Shown here: in pieces, positions 61,179 through 64,000 of the stretch
Layout: each line of letters opens with the position of its first letter
Position numbering within the stretch: the stretch's first letter is position 1
Assembly: GCF_947501405.1 (NCBI RefSeq)
Contig: NZ_CANMVK010000001.1
Location: forward strand, 1,612,001 to 1,676,000
From: an uncultured Hoeflea sp.
GTDB taxonomy: Bacteria > Pseudomonadota > Alphaproteobacteria > Rhizobiales > Rhizobiaceae
Reading direction: 5' to 3'
DNA: 64,000 nucleotides
Notes under the pieces: generated by a model
The model's input: only the letters and a program-made list of their open reading frames with translations
The model's database searches: none
What the model was told of the DNA's origin: nothing
Made by a program: the position numbers and the translations under genes

Positions 61179-61300
61179 GGATGTTGGTTCCGTCAGGTTG
61201 GCTTTATCCGGCGAAGTGCCGAAGCGGGCGGACCATAAGGTCCGCATCCGGCGATGTAAAGCCGCCGGATGCGGGCTATGCGCGGCCTTTGGTGATGGGC

Positions 61301-63751
61301 TTAGTAAAGTCCGCCGACCCCGGTGTTGACGGCCTGGTTGGCTTGCGGCGAGATCTCCATGATCTCCTCACCGGTAGCGTAATCCTCAAGCCCGATGACC
61401 GAATAGACATCTGATGGTCCGGTGCCCGGTTTAAAGGCTTCCATGATGACCCCGGCTTCGCCCTCAAAGGCCTGCATGCCGGTCTTGCGGTTGATGGCGA
61501 TCAGTTTCATTCCCTCTGGCACGCGGAAATCGGCGGGGCGTGTTTCCTCGAGCGCGGCCTGCATGAACTCGTTGAACACAGGCGCGGCAAGCGCACCGCC
61601 GGTCGAGCCGCGGCCCATGGGGGTGGGTGTGTCAAAGCCGATGAAGACGCCCGCCACCAAGTCGGCTGTGTAGCCCACGAACCAGGCGTCCTTCTCATCA
61701 TTGGTGGTGCCGGTCTTGCCGGCGGTCGGGCGATCAAGCTTGACCTTGCCAGCCGCGGTGCCACGGGTGACGACACCCTCCATCATCGAGGTGATCTGAT
61801 AGGACGTCATCGGGTCGAGAACCTGTTCGCGGTTGTCGACGACGTCCGGCTCTTCCTGGGACAGCCATGCGGTGGCGACGCAGGCGTCGCAACTGCGCTC
61901 CTCGTGCTTGAAGATCGTCTTGCCGTAGCGGTCCTGAATGCGGTCGATCAGCGAGGGCTTGATCTGCTTGCCGCCATTTGCCAGCACCGAATAGGCAGAG
62001 ACCATTTTCATGACCGTGGTCTCGCCGGATCCCAACGACATCGCCAACACCGGCATCAAATCATCGTAGACGCCGAAGCGCTCTGCATACTCGGCCACCA
62101 GGTTCATGCCCATGTCCTTGGCTAGGCGGACTGTCATCTGGTTTCGCGACCGTTCGATGCCAAGCCGCAGCGTCGACGGGCCGGCGGAACCACCGCCATA
62201 GTTCTTGGGCTTCCACAATTCACCGCCAGACACCACCTCGATGGGCGCGTCAAGCACCACGGATGCCGGCGTGTAGCCATTGTCGAGAGCTGCCGCATAG
62301 ACGAAGGGCTTGAAGGACGATCCGGGCTGACGCTGCGCCTGGGTGGCGCGGTTGAACTCCGACTGGGCAAACGAGAACCCGCCGACCAGCGCCAACACGC
62401 GGCCGGTGTGCGGATCCATGGCGACCAGGGCGCCCTGAACCTTCGGCGGCTGGCGCAGGCGGAGCCGGGCCGCGCCCTCTTCCTCAAAGGGCTCGACATA
62501 GACCACGTCGCCGGGCTTGAGGACGTCAGCGACCGATTTGACATTGCGCCGCTTGTCGTCAGGCAGATTGAGGCGGAACGCCCATTTCATATCGTCGGCA
62601 AGGATCGTTCTGGTGTCGCGTTCCGCGCCAATGGCACCGGAGGCCTCGCGGCCAGGCCGCATGCCGACCTCGGCCTGACCCTCGTCGGCGGCCAGCACCA
62701 CGGCGAGCGTCCACTCGGGCACGTCGCGCAAGGGGCGGATATCGCCCAGTTGCACGCCCCAATCACCGGCAATATCGATCCTTTGCACCGGACCGCGGAA
62801 TCCGCGTCGTTCATCGTAGTTGAGCAGCCCCTTGTGCAACGCCTTGCGAGCCACGGCCTGCAGCTTGGGATCAAGCGTGGTGCGCACCGACAGCCCGCCC
62901 CGGTAGAGTGCGTCCTTGCCGTAGCGGTCGATCATTTCACGGCGGACTTCCTCGGCGAAGAACTCCGAGGCGAACAGATAGGAGCCGGTGCGGCGCGGAT
63001 TGACGCCCAGCGGCAGCGCCTTGGCGTCGGCGCCATCGGCCTGGCTGACATAGCCGTTCTCGACCATGCGATCGATCACCCAGTTGCGGCGGTCGATCGC
63101 GCGTTCGGTGTTGCGAAACGGATGGTAGTTGTTGGGCGCCTTGGGAAGCGCTGCGAGATAGGCAGTCTCGGAAATCGTCAACTCATTGACCGACTTGTTG
63201 AAGTAAGTCAGCGCGGCGCCGGCGATGCCATAGGAGTTCAAGCCGAAGAAGATCTCGTTGAGATAGAGTTCGAGAATCCGGTCCTTGGAATAGGCCTGTT
63301 CGATGCGGAAGGAGAGGATGGCTTCCTTGATCTTGCGCTCATAGGTCTGATCGGAGGAAAGCAGAAAGTTCTTTGCGACCTGCTGGGTGATGGTCGACGC
63401 GCCCTGGCGGCCGCCGGTGCGGATGTTATTGACCACGGCCCTCGCCAGACCAACAGGATCGACGCCGGGATGGCGGTAGAAATTCTTGTCTTCAGCGGAC
63501 AGGAACGCCGCCTTCACCCGGTCGGGGATTGCCTGGATCGGCAGGAACAGACGCCGCTGCTCCGCATATTCGGCCATCAGATCCCCGGAGGCGGCATGCA
63601 CCCGCGTGGTAACCGGCGGCTCGTAGCTGTTGAGCACCTCATAGTCGGGCAGATCCTTGGAGACGTCGCCAATGTACCAGGCAACACCTGCTGCGACGAC
63701 CAGGAACAGCACGGTCCCGATCCCGAAGAAATATCCAATCAATCGTACCAT
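61301..63751 (-). CDS. mrcA: Penicillin-binding protein 1A, bifunctional transglycosylase/transpeptidase
   Basis: An 816-residue class A PBP that polymerises and cross-links peptidoglycan in the periplasm. One N-terminal span (LIGYFFGIGTVLFLVVAAGVAWYI) anchors it. The glycosyltransferase domain has EDKNFYRHPGVDP and GASTITQQVAKNF. The transpeptidase domain has the catalytic SSFK (in QPGSSFKPFVYAAAL), SRN (RSRNQMTVRLA) and KTGTTN motifs. The middle holds an OB-like insertion of about 120 residues, as in other PBP1A proteins. prfB follows on the same strand after 122 bases. Confidence 0.97.
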   Translation of the reverse strand: MVRLIGYFFGIGTVLFLVVAAGVAWYIGDVSKDLPDYEVLNSYEPPVTTRVHAASGDLMAEYAEQRRLFLPIQAIPDRVKAAFLSAEDKNFYRHPGVDPVGLARAVVNNIRTGGRQGASTITQQVAKNFLLSSDQTYERKIKEAILSFRIEQAYSKDRILELYLNEIFFGLNSYGIAGAALTYFNKSVNELTISETAYLAALPKAPNNYHPFRNTERAIDRRNWVIDRMVENGYVSQADGADAKALPLGVNPRRTGSYLFASEFFAEEVRREMIDRYGKDALYRGGLSVRTTLDPKLQAVARKALHKGLLNYDERRGFRGPVQRIDIAGDWGVQLGDIRPLRDVPEWTLAVVLAADEGQAEVGMRPGREASGAIGAERDTRTILADDMKWAFRLNLPDDKRRNVKSVADVLKPGDVVYVEPFEEEGAARLRLRQPPKVQGALVAMDPHTGRVLALVGGFSFAQSEFNRATQAQRQPGSSFKPFVYAAALDNGYTPASVVLDAPIEVVSGGELWKPKNYGGGSAGPSTLRLGIERSRNQMTVRLAKDMGMNLVAEYAERFGVYDDLMPVLAMSLGSGETTVMKMVSAYSVLANGGKQIKPSLIDRIQDRYGKTIFKHEERSCDACVATAWLSQEEPDVVDNREQVLDPMTSYQITSMMEGVVTRGTAAGKVKLDRPTAGKTGTTNDEKDAWFVGYTADLVAGVFIGFDTPTPMGRGSTGGALAAPVFNEFMQAALEETRPADFRVPEGMKLIAINRKTGMQAFEGEAGVIMEAFKPGTGPSDVYSVIGLEDYATGEEIMEISPQANQAVNTGVGGLY

Positions 63752-64000
63752 CAGTCAGCTACCGTTTGTTTTTTGACGACCGGTCCGGGATTGCTCGGTG
63801 CGGTCATTTGATTATGCCGTCCGGTTAGCCCGGACAATGTGCAGAAAATAGGGCCTGCCCCAGGATTGTGGGCAACAGCGGCATTTGTAGATCCGGTCGT
63901 TGCCAATCTATCACACCGACGGCCGCGCACCCAAGCCATCCATGACGCACGCCCGCTCATGGCCGGCCCGCCATAATGGTTTCACGATACTCAACGACCG
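63752..64000. other. Region upstream of mrcA at the window edge
   Basis: No gene is supported in these 249 bases. A 69-codon minus-strand frame ends just before mrcA but has no family resemblance. The mrcA promoter is expected here. Confidence 0.4.

Noticed and set aside
63751-63960. 69-codon frame upstream of mrcA
   Set aside because: Random-looking composition without family resemblance in the expected promoter region.

Overview
The window comes from a high-GC alphaproteobacterium, most likely of the order Rhizobiales. The evidence is the ribosomal protein gene order and sequences, an L10 of 172 residues started at GTG, zinc-free S14, and RpoB and RpoC of the rhizobial size. The genus cannot be fixed from sequence alone; a Hoeflea-like member of the Rhizobiaceae or Phyllobacteriaceae would fit.

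Positions 1-34,200 are core information-processing genes, almost all on the minus strand. Read in the direction of transcription (right to left) they are tufB, tRNA-Trp, secE, nusG, rplK, rplA, rplJ, rplL, rpoB, rpoC, then rpsL, rpsG, fusA, tufA, then the S10 and spc clusters from rpsJ to secY, and the start of adk, which is cut by the window edge. Three small genes lie between rpoC and rpsL: a GlsB-type membrane protein, a small hypothetical protein and a DUF302 periplasmic protein. A multi-pass membrane protein with an EEMSWGQH motif and a cysteine-rich secreted protein lie between tufB and tRNA-Trp. The 3' end of tufB plus its terminator has been tandemly duplicated and has decayed.

Positions 34,500-54,540 are an accessory block. 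It opens with a small hypothetical protein and a cobalamin-binding radical SAM enzyme. The rest is a sugar catabolism island: a NanR-like GntR regulator, a plus-strand ABC importer (binding protein, a natural ATPase-permease fusion, permease), and a convergent minus-strand operon of nine genes. In transcription order that operon encodes D-apionate oxidoisomerase (ApnO), D-apionate lactonase (ApnL), D-apiose dehydrogenase (ApsD), a RuBisCO-like protein (OiaX-type), 3-oxo-isoapionate kinase (OiaK), a periplasmic binding protein, a permease, an ATPase and a second permease. A TIM-barrel protein is divergent from apnO. The gene set matches the known route from the plant-wall sugar D-apiose through apionate and 3-oxo-isoapionate 4-phosphate. 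The block separates tRNA-Tyr and tRNA-Gly from tufB, genes that are neighbours in many proteobacteria, and a possible integrase remnant lies beside the 3' end of tRNA-Gly. This suggests insertion of an island at a tRNA.

Positions 54,550-64,000 return to core genes: tRNA-Gly, tRNA-Tyr, rlmB, tRNA-Thr, an XRE regulator with a divergent membrane protein, nadK, an acidic periplasmic protein, a LysE-type exporter, prfB with its programmed +1 frameshift, and the penicillin-binding protein 1A gene mrcA.
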